Assembly: GCA_031763025.1 (NCBI GenBank)
Contig: JASSKH010000035.1
Location: forward strand, 966,320 to 1,030,319
From: Macrocystis pyrifera
Lineage: Eukaryota; Sar; Phaeophyceae; Laminariales; Laminariaceae
Direction of reading: 5' to 3'
DNA length: 64,000 bases
In this document: positions 35,760-47,374 of the stretch, one piece after another
Position numbering within the stretch: position 1 is the first letter of the stretch
How the letters are laid out: every line of letters starts with the position of its first letter
Translations under genes and position numbers: made by a program
Notes under the pieces: model-generated
Told to the model about the DNA's origin: nothing
The model's database searches: none
What the model saw: only the letters and a program-made list of their open reading frames with translations

Positions 35760-37380
35760 GCTGTGTATTAATAATGCATCAGTATTATTATTTTAATAGC
35801 AGTACCCGGTAATTATTTTCTGGTGATGCAGAGTCAGTCTCATGGTCTACCAGTACACTCCTCCGGAGAATCCTCCGAGGATATTTGCGGAGTAGTACAG
35901 CAGTACGTACAACAGTGCGCTGGTATTAAAAAAGGGGATTGTGCAACTCCAGAGAAAAAAATGCCGAACCATTCTCGTGATAGAAATGAAGACACGCATC
36001 GCCGTTTAGGAGAGGGGGGAGGGGAGCTTGCTATGTGACCCCGGGTCTGAGATGCCAGCAGGCGTTACATCAAACGAACGACTATGGTAATATGATACAT
36101 ACAGGTCTGGTCTTCAATATAAGGGACGTTTAGATTGTAAGAAAATGTCGAGATGTACCTTATATTTCTGGTCAGAGTGGTACGTATGTAGAAGAGGGAG
36201 CCGTGGACAAAATTGAGCAAATATGATACTGCTGTTACTTCTATATGTACTGACTTTACTATAATACTACTGCTGTGTGTATATACAAGACGATAAAAAA
36301 AAAAAGATGGGATGGGCGAAAAAGGCCCAACACTCGGTGTCTATACTGCCTGTACGCAACTTGCCGTGTAATATCTGCAGATATGGTTAGAACCGCTCAT
36401 GGCTTGCGGATACCAGGTATTATATGTTGTTGTGTTGAAGGCCCACAGAAAATGAAATCAATGTCGCAAACTGAACCACTGCTGTCTACGGATTGTAAAA
36501 CATAAAATAGGTGTGATAGGAGTACGTACGTAGTACGGGGGGAGGGGGAACACGGCTTGTTGGATACAAAATATAAATATGCTATAGGTAGTGCCAATGG
36601 AGGAGTCGTCTGGGTAAAATGCTGGACTGCTGTGAATAGCTGCTATGCCTGGTATTCTTGACATGTCCAAGTTGCGGATAAGTACCGTATACAAGAAAGT
36701 ACGGATAGCCTTACAGACCAGACAACAACCAGACCTATTAGTAACTGGCAGACCTTAATTAAGTATCTAAATACCACTTCGTCCCTCAACGTGAGGATCG
36801 TTTGGATTAAATATTTCTATTAAAACAGTGACTATACGCAGAGACGGAGTGGTATGCAAATATCATATAATTTGTGCTGTGCATGTGCGCGCAAACTGGT
36901 GTGCGTGGTTTGCTCGCCGCCCCGAAGAAGGCCGATCCCCTCCCCCCCCCTCGACTCGGCTATGTCAAAATGCATATTAATACACCTTGCTATCGGTATA
37001 CCTGGTATATATTTTTAACAAGAACATATAAAATTGGTACCAGGCGTACCTGGTACCCCTGTTTGTCCCGTCTCCTGTCGTCCGGCCTAATGTTGTATGA
37101 TGTCATGTGATGTCACGCCTTTTTAATGGCATTATTTATTAAAATGTCAGGACAAGAACGAACAATCCTCCTGCCCCGCTGGGAAGCAAGCGTACTTGTT
37201 ATGTGGCCACTAGATGCGTCGCAGCAGCATCGAGGGTTCTGCTCGTCCTTTTGCTTTATCATGTAAACTGATACAGGCTGCTCACTCGTGGCGAGAGGTC
37301 CCATTACAATCTGGGAGGTGAGATCTTCAGGTTGGTAGACTGTTCAGGTATTTTGGTTCCTGTTGGGATCAAGGTACGGG
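35760..37380. other. No gene recognised
   Basis: AT-rich sequence with three TACC(A/T)GGTA motifs (36411, 36999, 37047). No open frame shows a known domain. Confidence 0.35.
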
Positions 37381-37407
37381 CGAAGACCCAACCCAATCCC
37401 TGGCTCT

Positions 37408-37445
37408 GACCCTAACCCTAACCCTGACCCTAACCCTAACTCTAT
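37408..37445 (+). repeat. Interstitial telomere-like repeat (CCCTAA)n
   Basis: About six CCCTAA/CCCTGA units in a row, the complement of TTAGGG. It directly precedes the R4 tandem copies. Confidence 0.75.
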
Positions 37446-37494
37446 CCCTGACCCCAAACCGCAGCCTTGACGGGCCAAAACGGGCAATAAATAA

Positions 37495-37815
37495 CGCGGC
37501 GCCGCGTTTGCATCGAACCAGGCAATTTCTCAATTGCGGACGACGATTTCAAAGTGCAGACCGTGCCGCGCAATTTTCTAGTCCAAAACTCACCTAACGA
37601 TTCTGTCTCCCAGATTGCTGTACCTACTCACCCTAATCCCCAAACCGCAGCCAAACGGCCCAAAACTGGCCATAAAAAACGCGCGGCTGCGCCGCGTTTG
37701 CATCGAACCAGGAAATTTCTCAAGTGCGGACGACGATTCCGAAGTGCCGACCGCGCTACGTAATTTTCAAGTCAAAAACACCCCTAAAGATCGTACATCC
37801 CAGATCGCAAAACCT
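37495..37815 (+). repeat. Repeat R4, two tandem copies
   Basis: Two units of about 185 bases start with GCGCCGCGTTTGCATCGAACC or a close variant, followed by CAATTTCTCAA and GCGGACGACGATT. Together with 33880-34015 they form a three-copy family that preserves one reading frame. Confidence 0.7.
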
Positions 37816-38285
37816 ACTCCGTCCGTGGCAAGCTATCAACACGTGCAACCTCCGAAAATTATTTTTATTTTCCATCTTTTTTTCATCTTTGTTTCCCAAA
37901 TATATTGATGTAGACACACCCACTCCTTGTTGAACTCTGCAGCTTTTCAATCATAATTTGTCTTTCTTCATATACGGAGTACTCTAATAATAGCTGCTTG
38001 TGTACCCTTGATCATGTGATGAGGCCGTATAATACCCCTAGTATGGGCGATCGCAGTATCACTATTAGTAGTACCACACACAGCTTGCAGAGGTGATGAG
38101 TTTCGACGAAATCCTCGATTTCACCGCTTCTTTTTTTCTGTTGTTTCTTCATGATTAAAATATATATGTAGATTATCTCCTCAGGTTTTGTTTTTTTTTT
38201 TTTTCCCTGGTGAGTCTGTCTTGTGTCTCTTGTGGCCAAGGAATAGTCAGTATGACCGTTGTACGTGTATGCTCGTACTTTCGTC

Positions 38286-38397
38286 CATTACGGGAACCAT
38301 AGTAAATAGGATTCAATATTGTTTGTAATAATAAGTAAATATATAGGTTTTTGTGTCTAGCGTAGGTCTCTTTTACCATGATGGTCCCCCGTAATAG
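38286..38397. mobile_element. MITE-1 copy
   Basis: Ends TTACGGGAACCATAGTAAA and GGTCCCCCGTAA, with the central AATATATAGGTTTTTGTG block. The left end is somewhat diverged. Confidence 0.85.
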
Positions 38398-38454
38398 ACG
38401 TGTATATATAATACTCGTATAGCATGTCCGAATTTGTTCATGTCCAGATTTGTG

Positions 38455-38640
38455 TCATCGCAGCACAGGATTACCGACCGCTCTCCGCGCTTCGAGGCCC
38501 TGTTGTCGACGCCAGGTGGACCTTTTCGTTTTTACTCGTTCCGCGACCGTACCCTCCTGCGCAGGCCTCACCCGTAGAGGGCCTGTCCGGTGGCCTGCCT
38601 GCTCGTGGGCTCGTGCGGCCGGCGTCGGCACAGAAAATAT
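38455..38640 (+). other. GC-rich island, possible exon remnant
   Basis: A GC-rich patch follows an acceptor-like CGCAGCACAG at about 38468. In one frame it encodes RFEALLSTPGGPFRFYSF before a stop at about 38578. I do not recognise it and cannot exclude chance. Confidence 0.25.
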
Positions 38641-39212
38641 TCATGCACCACTCTGTCCTGAAATATAGACAACATTTGTATACTAATATTAAGTCAGAAT
38701 GTTCCTTGTAATTAAGGATATAGAGTGGTAGGGGTACACGGGAATAAAAACAAAGAGAAAACATAGCAACACTCGCCATCTCGGAATTGAAACAAACTAT
38801 TTTACGTACCAGGTACGAGGTGCTCGGGTTGGGGGTCTTGTCAGAAGTGAAATGAAACAACTTTCTTTTTCTTTCATTTTTGTTTCACTTGATTTTAGTA
38901 CCCCCCCACCTCCTTGTCTGGGGTATGAGAGCAAAAAAGTGGGGTGTCGGGTATGGATTGCGTTTTTCTTCGTGTACCCTTCTGATCAAACCGTGAGAAC
39001 GTCGGCCCGCGCCGCCGCTGATGATCTGTTTCAAAGCATGAAACACTCTTCTTATCCGTAGGCGACAGGCGGTGTGAAAAAAAGGTTCGATTACGTATAT
39101 GTTCATGTTATAGGCCGCAAGCATTGAATTGATCGCCGCAAGCCATTTGCCATCATCTGCCGTCTTCAGCATCGAAACCGACTTACCGGTACCCTCTTCC
39201 ATAATATTGACA

Positions 39213-39245
<33 letters not shown>

Positions 39246-39555
39246 CATCACTTCTACTTTCCAGCCCACTCGTAGGAGGTTTTACCCTCGACGATCTTCT
39301 GGACAAGCCGTGGTCACAGGTGTCGTCCCTTCTCCCCCCCGGTACGTGCCTTTATTTTTTGTCGCGCATAGGGTTCAGCAATCCCACGGCTCGTCGATTT
39401 TCATCGAATGTAGCTAACTCACGCTCTCGCGCTTTCCGCTAATCAATTTTTTATGCAAGAAAAAGTCCCCACGAGCATGCACTCGGTGAGACTTGAACCC
39501 ACGAAATTGATATTGACAGGCACGCGGACCACCTACCAAGCCACCGGGGACGCCG
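39213..39555 (-). mobile_element. SINE-1, second copy
   Basis: Reverse-oriented copy of 32681-33023, with an A-box-like TGGCTTGGTAGGTGG, a B-box-like GGTTCAAGTCTC and a poly(A) tail seen as about 30 T at 39215. The B box is closer to the tRNA consensus than in the first copy. Confidence 0.75.
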
Positions 39556-39806
39556 GCATACCATGCGTATGAATATTCATTAACCCACAAACATGATACC
39601 TGGTATTAATAGTGTCCCCATGAGTATGTGTGTGTTATATAACTTTATGCAGTTCTGAACAGGTTTGCAGGTCTTTCATACGTGTTTTACAGCAGTGGTT
39701 CGTTCGTGCGCCACTCCACCACGGCAGTAGGCGCTCCCCGGAGGGTAATATTGTGCTCACTACAGCTGTATATACGATAACAGTAACCCTTTGAGAACTA
39801 CTGTTG

Positions 39807-39913
39807 TTACGGGGGGCCGTAGTAAGTATGACCAAATATTGTTAGTAAAAGTGGGTAAATAAATATGTTTTCGTGTGTACCGGAGGTCCTGTTAACTATG
39901 GTCCCCCATAATA
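39807..39913. mobile_element. MITE-1 copy
   Basis: Ends TTACGGGGGGCCGTAGTAAG and ATGGTCCCCCATAA, with central TTAGTAAAAGTGGGTAAATA. Confidence 0.8.
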
Positions 39914-39921
39914 TATTGCTG

Positions 39922-39996
39922 CCGTAGTCCCGTTTTGGAGACAAACTACTTCGAATATAAACTGGTCCCCCTAAAGAGACTGCGGTCCTACAAGGG
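39922..39996. mobile_element. MITE-2 copy
   Basis: GTAGTCCCGTTTTGGAGAC at the left and AGACTGCGGTCCTAC at the right, directly after a MITE-1 copy. The right arm is diverged. Confidence 0.7.
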
Positions 39997-40178
39997 TCAA
40001 ACCGCTTTTGATGAAACGTACCTGGTACGAGGTATCGGTAGGGAGTGTCCGAGTAGGGCGTCCTCTTAGACGGCAGGTGGTTTACTGCTACACAAGCACT
40101 CACAGCACACAGCTCGATCTGATCCCAACGCCCAACCCAAGCACAACGAGCTGCTCGGTGTATGTACCGTATATTAAT

Positions 40179-40287
40179 ATTACGGGGGTCCATAGTTAAC
40201 GGGACCAAATTTTGTTAGTAAAAATAGGCAAATATATAGGTTTTTATGTATACCATAGGTCCTATTAACCATGTACCCCCGTAATAG
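40179..40287. mobile_element. MITE-1 copy
   Basis: TA-flanked, nearly consensus: TTACGGGGGTCCATAGTTAA at one end and GTACCCCCGTAATAG at the other. Confidence 0.9.
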
Positions 40288-40289
40288 TA

Positions 40290-41380
40290 GTTGTACGAAC
40301 CCGCAGCAATCACCCTACAACACAGCAGCAGCAGCAGCAGCAATGCTGGCGGCGAGTTCGATGTGTATAAAGTACACACTATTTATTTAATTTTTACACT
40401 ACTGCTTGCTGCTGTGCTACTGCTGCTGTACTGCTTGCTGGCTTGCTGCTGCACTGCTGCTTGCGTGTCCACCTTCCTCGCTAGGGCTGCGGCCTATTTT
40501 ACCCAAGCGCTCGTGCGGGCAGCGTACGACAGGCCATGAAATGCCGAAGTCTCTCCCGATTTGTACGTGCCTATGGAGAGTATTCTCGTATATATACGTG
40601 CCTTATTGAGCTGTGATGTCTCATTTCCACCAAAAGTCTGAATGATACGTGGAATAATTTTCTGAAAAATCTCTTACAGATTCTAATGATATTAGTCTGT
40701 AGTTTCGGGATTGTGTCGATCGTGTTTTATGACTGACGCACGCAGCTTTTGATAGCTGCAGGTATTAATAGTTGGACACATACATGATCATTGTTGTATG
40801 TGTGTACACGTGTGGAAGTGCCCCTCTTCGGACAAGCAAGTATCCATGATGTTGAGTGCTCCTTGCATCGCGTTGCTTCCGCGTGGTCAACTCTGATGTG
40901 CCACTTGAAGCTGGTCGTACTTTTTTTTCCGAGGGTAAAGTTGCAGGTTCGTTTATACCTGAGATGGACTCAGACTGTTTGTTTCTCTCAACTCAAACAT
41001 GTTGTGTTTAATGCCCCCCTTGGCAGTATTGACTGCTGCTCTGCTGTTGTCGGTTGTCGCTTTCACGGGCTCGATGCGCCTCCTATATCCTCAGCCATGA
41101 CGGGCATGCGCGTAACCGCATGCGGGCGGGGCATCAGCGCGCCGCGGCGAAACCCCCCCCCGTTGCATACTGCTGTGGGATACTACACGACGAGTAATCC
41201 GATCCGACACAACAACGTTGCATAGCACCACGTAGCACTGAATGCTGAACGTATTTCCCCCCAGTACCCGCCATTCCCAGAGTAATGTGAATACCAGGTA
41301 CAGTAGACACCAATCTACCGTATGGCGGGTGATAAAACAGCACACACACCCCTTCGACGAACGTCACTGAGACTATTTTG
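40290..41380. other. No gene recognised
   Basis: Includes a short CAG run near 40325 and CTG-rich sequence to 40460. None of the open frames shows a domain. Confidence 0.35.
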
Positions 41381-41387
41381 CGATGAT

Positions 41388-41496
41388 ATTACGGGGAACC
41401 ATAGTAAACAGGACCAAATTTTGGTAGAAAAAATAGGTAAATATATAGGTTTTTGTGTGTATCATAGGTCCTATTAACTATGGACCACCGTAATAG
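41388..41496. mobile_element. MITE-1 copy
   Basis: TA-flanked ends TTACGGGGAACCATAGTAAA and CTATGGACCACCGTAA. Confidence 0.88.
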
Positions 41497-41709
41497 TACG
41501 TCTATATTTTATAAATTTTGAAGTACGTATGGTTTTCTCAGCAACGGGAAATTGTAACCGCCGAGCGACGCGTCTATGGGAAGATCTCGGCGCGATCTTT
41601 CCGATGTCGCTGTTTTCGTGGTGTGTGCCCTGTAGGCCCTTAAAGCATGTTTGTTTTTGAGAACGTCGGATATAGTCTCGGTGACATTCGTTCCGGGGAG
41701 TGTGTTGTA

Positions 41710-41910
41710 GTGATCGGTATAGTATCTAGAATTCTCGATATATCACGCGATATATTTGGGATAATCGATGTCGAGAATATTCACGGGATATCTCGATATA
41801 TCGTCTCTCGCAATATCGCATGATATACCGCAAATACCGATATCATGCGATATATCGCATGATACTAGGTACGATACATATCGCGTGATACAAGATACGA
41901 TACACGCAGA
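41710..41910 (+). repeat. Palindrome-dense GATATATC block, copy 1
   Basis: Begins AGTGATCGGTATAGTATC, then repeats ATATCG, CGATAT, ATCGCATGATA and related self-complementary words throughout. An inverted partner lies at 43440-43612. Confidence 0.65.
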
Positions 41911-42929
41911 TAGTGTATCAAAGGGATCACGTGTGTGTTGGTTCGGATCGAGATTCCAGGTGATATCCTCAAACAGACGCATCAGTATGACCGCAGCAAG
42001 CGCTGCGCACTTTGATAAACAAAACTACTTCGTATATCATAATAGGTTGCAAGCACAATAGTTCGATGCAGGTGGACGCAAGGGAAGAAAACTTCAAGGA
42101 AATGCCGAACGTTTCTCGCGATTATCATGAAGGCACCGGGCACCCGAAGGGAGAGAGAGGAGTGTCTGCTATGTGACCCGGGATATGAGAGTTACCAAGA
42201 GAGGGAGCTTGACGAAGCAGTGCACAGAAAATTCGCGTCGTAGACGGGACGGGAAAAAAATAAAGCAGTAGTAGTATCGCAAATAGCGAGCATGAGTGTT
42301 AACTTGAAGAAAATCATTCGCACGTTTTTTTGGTACACTTGTATTGATCGGTTGGGTGCTTACCAATCGATATCAAGATTTTCTTGGAAAATTACTTCAG
42401 AGTTACACGGCAGCCCGAATCGCTGAATTCGCTGAATGATGGCACTTGAACAAAAAGACGTGTTCCGAACCATCATGAGAAGCCATGAATGATGGCATTT
42501 TGACAAGACATGTCACTGGTGGACTATTGTAATATATGGCAAACCAGGTAGATTGCATCCACGATCTCTCGACAACAACAAAGTGATATTCGATCAGACG
42601 TGCACGACTACGTTAGCACTATACCAGGTACCTCGTAACTGCTCACGAGTATCGAAGGGCAAAAAAATACGGGAAATGAAAAACAGAACATAACAAAACT
42701 AAACTGGCGAGGTTGCTGTTCGCTGGTACGGTCAGTCCTACATGTGATATGATGTGTCCAGCTGACAATGGTCAACAGAAGGACAACCAAAAAAGGCCAG
42801 ACGGAAGACAATAAAAGGAAAAGGCAGAGACAAAAAGCCAAAACAAATCCATCCACGACTAACCACCACGATCTCATTCTTATACCATTTTGCTACTTCC
42901 GCACTATATTAGCAGGATTGTGGGCTCTC

Positions 42930-43035
42930 TCGGGCAAAAGTGTAGGGAAAAGTAGACTAACAATGTTGCGTAACAAACGCTACCCGAGGTTATGGCTTAT
43001 AAATTCCATTAATTTCCACCACATTCTCCCCCACC
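42930..43035 (+). repeat. Tail fragment shared with SINE-2
   Basis: GTAGGGAAAnnnAGACTnA, ACAAACGCTACCCGAG and GATTTCCACC-like words also occur at 43315-43395 in the same order. It may be a truncated copy of the sequence next to the SINE-2 head. Confidence 0.5.
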
Positions 43036-43189
43036 CACTACGCCTGACTTATCTATTCTTTCGAGTAAGTCAGGAACCCCGATGAGACTCTGAGTGGCCA
43101 AGATTTTACGTACGACTTTTCGGTAGCGGACTCGGTATGCAATGATCGCATTGCTCTCGTCGTTTCTTCCTGGGTGTTTTCCAAGTGAG

Positions 43190-43400
43190 TGAGTTTTTTA
43201 CAGGTTCTTCAACATAAGACATTTCCCCTTGTATACCTGTTTTCGGGGGATGAAGGCGAGAATCGAATCACGGACCTCGCTCTTCATAATCTGACGCCCT
43301 GCCTGCGACGCCATTGTAGGGAAATGCAGACTGAAAATGTTACGCAACAAACGCTACCCGAGTTTAAGGCTTATTGACTCGATTTCCACCGCCAAACGCC
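43190..43400 (-). mobile_element. SINE-2, tRNA-like head
   Basis: Read on the minus strand, ATGGCGTCGCAGGCAGGGCG resembles an A box region and GTGATTCGATTCTCGCC a B box, with AGATTATGAAG between them where the anticodon arm would be. The remainder is unrelated. The anticodon and acceptor arms do not fold as a functional tRNA, so I call it a SINE head. Confidence 0.5.
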
Positions 43401-43439
43401 GCGGTATTTCCTTGAAGTTGTGTTTCCCTGCTGTTTGAG

Positions 43440-43612
43440 GGTGATGTGGCGTGATATCACATGATATATCGTGATAAATCATGATATCATATCTCATACC
43501 ATGCGATATTGCTAGATACGATATATCGAAATATCATATCCACATCCCGAATTTTGGGGGGCTGATATCGAGATATCGTATCCCGTCAAAAAAATTATCG
43601 ATACCGATCACT
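43440..43612 (-). repeat. Palindrome-dense GATATATC block, copy 2
   Basis: On the minus strand it begins AGTGATCGGTATCGATAA and continues with ATATCG-type palindromes, matching the 41710 block in inverted orientation. The two could pair over much of their length. Confidence 0.65.
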
Positions 43613-43935
43613 GCTGTCAATAGTGTTTCGTTTTGCGTGTTGTACGTTGTACGGCGGTATACCCGGCTTAAGTCTATTACAGGTATCACATACACTATTC
43701 ATGTTAATGTAACTACTATTATTAACAATATATGAATGTGGCAATGAAATAATGAGATGATCATCATCCATCATCCATCATCAACAGCGACACCACAACA
43801 ACGACAACAAACAGCAACATTTATCAACAACAGCTACCACGTTTTACCTGATTTTTACTCTTCAACCCTGTGATCACCAAACAATCTTCATTCAATAAAC
43901 GATTATGACATTCCATAGAACTCTTTTATATTTAT

Positions 43936-44041
43936 ATTACGGGGGTCTATAGTCAACAGGACCTATGACATACATAAAAACCTATATATTTAGGTATTTT
44001 TACTAACAATATTTGGTCCAGTTTACTATGGCCCCCCCGCG
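43936..44041. mobile_element. MITE-1 copy
   Basis: TTACGGGGGTCTATAGTCAA at the left. The right end, TACTATGGCCCCCCCGC, is slightly degraded. Adjoins the LINE-A tail at 44090. Confidence 0.82.
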
Positions 44042-44089
44042 AACCATGACCAATGCCGATGATTGGCCTCAGCGTCTTGGCGCTGACTG

Positions 44090-46640
44090 CTGCTGTGTTG
44101 TTGTTGTTTTCTTCACCTTCTGTCACATTAAACCGTTCTTTCTACGCGTCGACATCCAGCCCAACCATTGTCCGTGCCGATTCTTCAAACCTAGAGAGAT
44201 ACAAGTTCTGTGGTCACAAAGCTACGCCACAGAGATACTACGTTGCCACGTATGCAATGCAATGCCATGTCATCATACTGCGTATGACAGGCACGACATA
44301 CCCATTCCATGACCTAGAGAAACAAAAACGAAAAAAAGAGAAAAAACAAAAACGAAACAAAGGGAAAAAACAAAAACGAAACAAAGAGAAAAAACAAAAA
44401 CAAAAACAAAGACAATTCGAAGGAGAAAAGAAACAAAAAAAAGAAACAAGAATATACCTGGTATATGTATATACTTCAGTATAGCAACAAACCATCGTAC
44501 CCCCGCGTAGGGGACGTGGCAGACACTTGAAAAGAACGAGCTGGAAAAAAAGAAAAAGAAGAAAACACCACTAGTCAACAGAGTAAGACTAAGAACCAAG
44601 GGAAAAATAACACGCAAACCAAACAAAGCACAAGGCATGCTCCATGTAGCGGCAGCAGTTCATGGTACGAGTAACACAGCCAGGGTCTCCCTGCTGGCCC
44701 GCCTGGTACCTTGCTACCCTGTCTGCCACCATCGTCCAGCGTTCGTCAACTATGCCCGGCCCCTCGGCGTCAGACAGTACGAAACAAGCAAAGCAGGCTC
44801 GTCATCCACCCACGCCACACGACTCCTTCAATGAGGCAATCGGAGAAAGGAAGAGAAATGAAAATGACATAGGGTCACCGCAAAGAAGACAATAAAATGA
44901 AATAAAAATAAACAAAAACAACAGGAAGACAAGTGAAGACCACGTTCGAACCAGCTGCACCAGTTGGTGGTACGAGTAGTATAGGCATGTTCTACTTCTT
45001 AGTCTGCCCGGTACCTGGCTACCCTATCTGCCATCTCCTTCCTACTTTCGTCCACTGCAGTTTCCCTTCTACTCCTCTTCCCCCCCCTCTCCGCATTCCC
45101 TTGGTCGGGTTTTTCTGCTACTCCTCTTGTTGCCCCTCCTCCCCCCATTTCCTTGGACACCACCCACGGCGGATGCGCGGCGCTGCCTGCTCAGCTCAGC
45201 CTCAGCCTCGTGCCACCTCACCATGAACCGTTCGGCTGCTTCCAGGATCCCCCGGTACCACTTCCCCGCCTTTTTTGCAGCAGTGGGCCACAGTGCGGTC
45301 TCAACTCCAAACACCAAGGGAGCAAGTTCCGTTGACCCTTCGGTGGCGCGGAACTCCCTAAGGTCTTCGACTACGCATCTATGCCAAGTCTTAACCTGTC
45401 CGCCAGGTCTCGGGTTCTCCCCACCAGCAATCGTCCCGAGCATCAGCCGTCTGGGTAATCGATCCTTGCTTTGCCGTGCCACCCCCCCCCGCGAAGAAGA
45501 GACGCCGTTTGCGGATGGTCGTTTCGATGCTCTCGCAATGTGTCCTCTTGAGGGCCTTCGCGTACGAGAGGGTGGCATGGTCAGTACGAAGTCGGCGCTG
45601 GAAGCCAATGACTCGCAACAGGACTTGGTGGTGGGCCGTTCGAAGCTTGGCAAAGTGTTCCGCTCTGAGGGTCCACGTCACACACCCGTAGAGCAGGGTC
45701 TCAATCACCTCGGCCCCTTCAGCATTCGGACTTTCAGGCTAAGGGGGGCGGTCGTCCTATCATCCAGCTCCGGGCCGAACCGTTTGAGGCATGCTCGCAT
45801 GAGACGGATCCGTCGGTCGATTTCGAGCGAGAGGTCAGCATTTTCGTGGATAACGCCGCCTAGGTACAAGAACTGGGCCGTCTGCTTATACCTCTGGCCT
45901 GCTGCTTCGATAACGAGCGGTGGTGCGAGGGTTTTCTGGTCTGGCGTTTGTAGAAGCGTAGTCTCTGTCTTCTTTTCCGACACCGTAAGGCCTGCTGCTT
46001 CGAAGACAGTCACGATGACTGTCATCATTTTCGCGAGCCCTTCAGCCGACTTCGAGACAATCCCTGCGTCATCGGCGTACAACATGCCCCTTACTGCCCT
46101 TCGCACGCACGCCAACGGCTCCTGCTCCTTCGTTCCGACTACTCCAGCATCACTGAGTTGGACCAAATCCCTTACGATGGCTTCGTCATGGCTAAAGCGT
46201 ACTAGTACGACGTGCAACGCAGCAGCGAAAAATACGTTGAACAGTAACGGTGACAGCACACAGCCTTGCCGCAGCCCCTGCGTGACATCAAACCATTCCG
46301 AGTGCTCGCCGTCATCCGTACGCACGCGAGCGCGCATGCCATCGTGGAAATTACGGACAATTCTCAGCATCTTGGCTGGTACGCCAAAACGTGTGAGTAC
46401 TTCCCGTAACAGCTCTCGGTCGACAGAGTCGTACGCTTTCTGCAGACCGATGAAGCACAAGTACAGGGGGATTTTCCTCTGTCTTCCAAGCTCTTGCAAC
46501 CGGCGCACAACGAACAACATATCAATCGTTGATCGTGCGGGGCGGAAGCCGCACTGCTGTTCCTCCGGGAGTAATTCCTCGGTCTCGCGGCAGTAGTTGT
46601 GGTTTCCCTCGTGTACCCTTGTAAATCCAGCCTGATGAAA
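44090..46640 (-). mobile_element. LINE-A, longest uninterrupted copy, 5'-truncated
   Basis: The best reference for LINE-A here. Reading from 46640 leftward it holds reverse transcriptase, a C-terminal domain to about 45060, and a UTR with two related GACAGGGTAGC..TACTCGTACC modules (45060-44920 and 44740-44640). Then come TCTGCCACGTCCCC, an A/T-rich run, TGTCGTGCCTGTCATACGCAG and TAGAAAGAACGG. It ends GAAAACAACAACAACACAG, a CAA-type tail at 44090-44125. The 5' end stops just before LPEEQ, so the endonuclease and RT fingers are missing. Confidence 0.85.
45065..46640 (-). pseudogene. LINE-A reverse transcriptase (palm to C-terminus)
   Basis: A long frame (46667-45705) carries [14 protein letters not shown], motif [16 protein letters not shown], motif [18 protein letters not shown], the intact catalytic YADDAGIV, and [19 protein letters not shown]. 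The frame then shifts near 45710 to give [19 protein letters not shown]. It shifts again within a C/G run near 45485, after which the C-terminal GKWYRGILEAAERFMVRWH part is read. A plus-strand open frame at 45127-46596 is only its antisense shadow. Clade RTE/Jockey-like. Confidence 0.85.
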
Positions 46641-46794
46641 AAGTTCGTGGGTCAAATAGATTGCCAAAAGTAGTGCAAATGCACTGCACCTTAGAGATAC
46701 CAGTCAGTATATTTTCTCAAACGAATGAGTGTTCTACTTTTTGGGGTAGCCTTTTTCAGGGACCCGTTTCGACCTGACTTAAACCCCTTTAGTA

Positions 46795-46875
46795 CCGCAG
46801 TCCCGATTTGGGGACAAACCACTCTAATTCTAAGTGATTTGTCCCCAAAACAGGATTGCGGTACAAAAAGGGTTA
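46795..46875. mobile_element. MITE-2 copy
   Basis: TACCGCAGTCCCGATTTGGG and CCCCAAAACAGGATTGCGGTA form a nearly perfect hairpin of about 80 bases. Confidence 0.82.
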
Positions 46876-46969
46876 AACCGGAGCGTACGACGTCGACAAA
46901 CGCCGGTATACGTACTTTAAAAATATATATATGTGTACTTTTTCAAAGACCCACACACCGTAACACACG

Positions 46970-47370
46970 CACAAAACAGCGTCCAGTCACACGCCGCCAC
47001 CGTCGCGGCCCGGACCCGGGGTCGCAGCTGGTGAGCACAACGATAGGCAGCAGACCAGTAGCTGGCCAGCCGCGCACCCAGTGTTGTCGCAGCTGCCGGG
47101 CGCACCCCATGTCACAGGCGAGAACCACCCGAACTGCGGCGTTTTTAGCACTCACTCGTGTGTGTGTGTGTGTTTGTTTGTGCTGGACTGGCCGAAGCTC
47201 GTCGTTATACCCTGCCAAAGAGCTCGTCTCGCGGCGTTTGTTTGTTGTGCTGACGGTGAGCTGCTGCCCCGTGCTATAAAATGGGACCGCCCGGACTGCA
47301 TCTTTGGGCTCCGTGTTGTGTTCTGTTGCACTCGTTTTTGCGTGTGCTGGATTATTTTCGTTGCCCTGCT
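46970..47370 (+). other. GC-rich stretch with TATA-like site, no gene
   Basis: A GC-rich stretch at 46970-47130 and a CTATAAAAT at about 47274 look promoter-like, but no supported gene begins downstream; a minus-strand LINE-A tail follows at once. Confidence 0.25.
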
Positions 47371-47374
47371 GTTG

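Noticed and set aside
45127-46596. 489-codon plus-strand open frame
   Set aside because: Antisense of the LINE-A reverse transcriptase; the minus strand carries all the RT motifs.
47270-47280. TATA box of a host promoter
   Set aside because: No gene starts downstream; a minus-strand LINE-A tail follows immediately.
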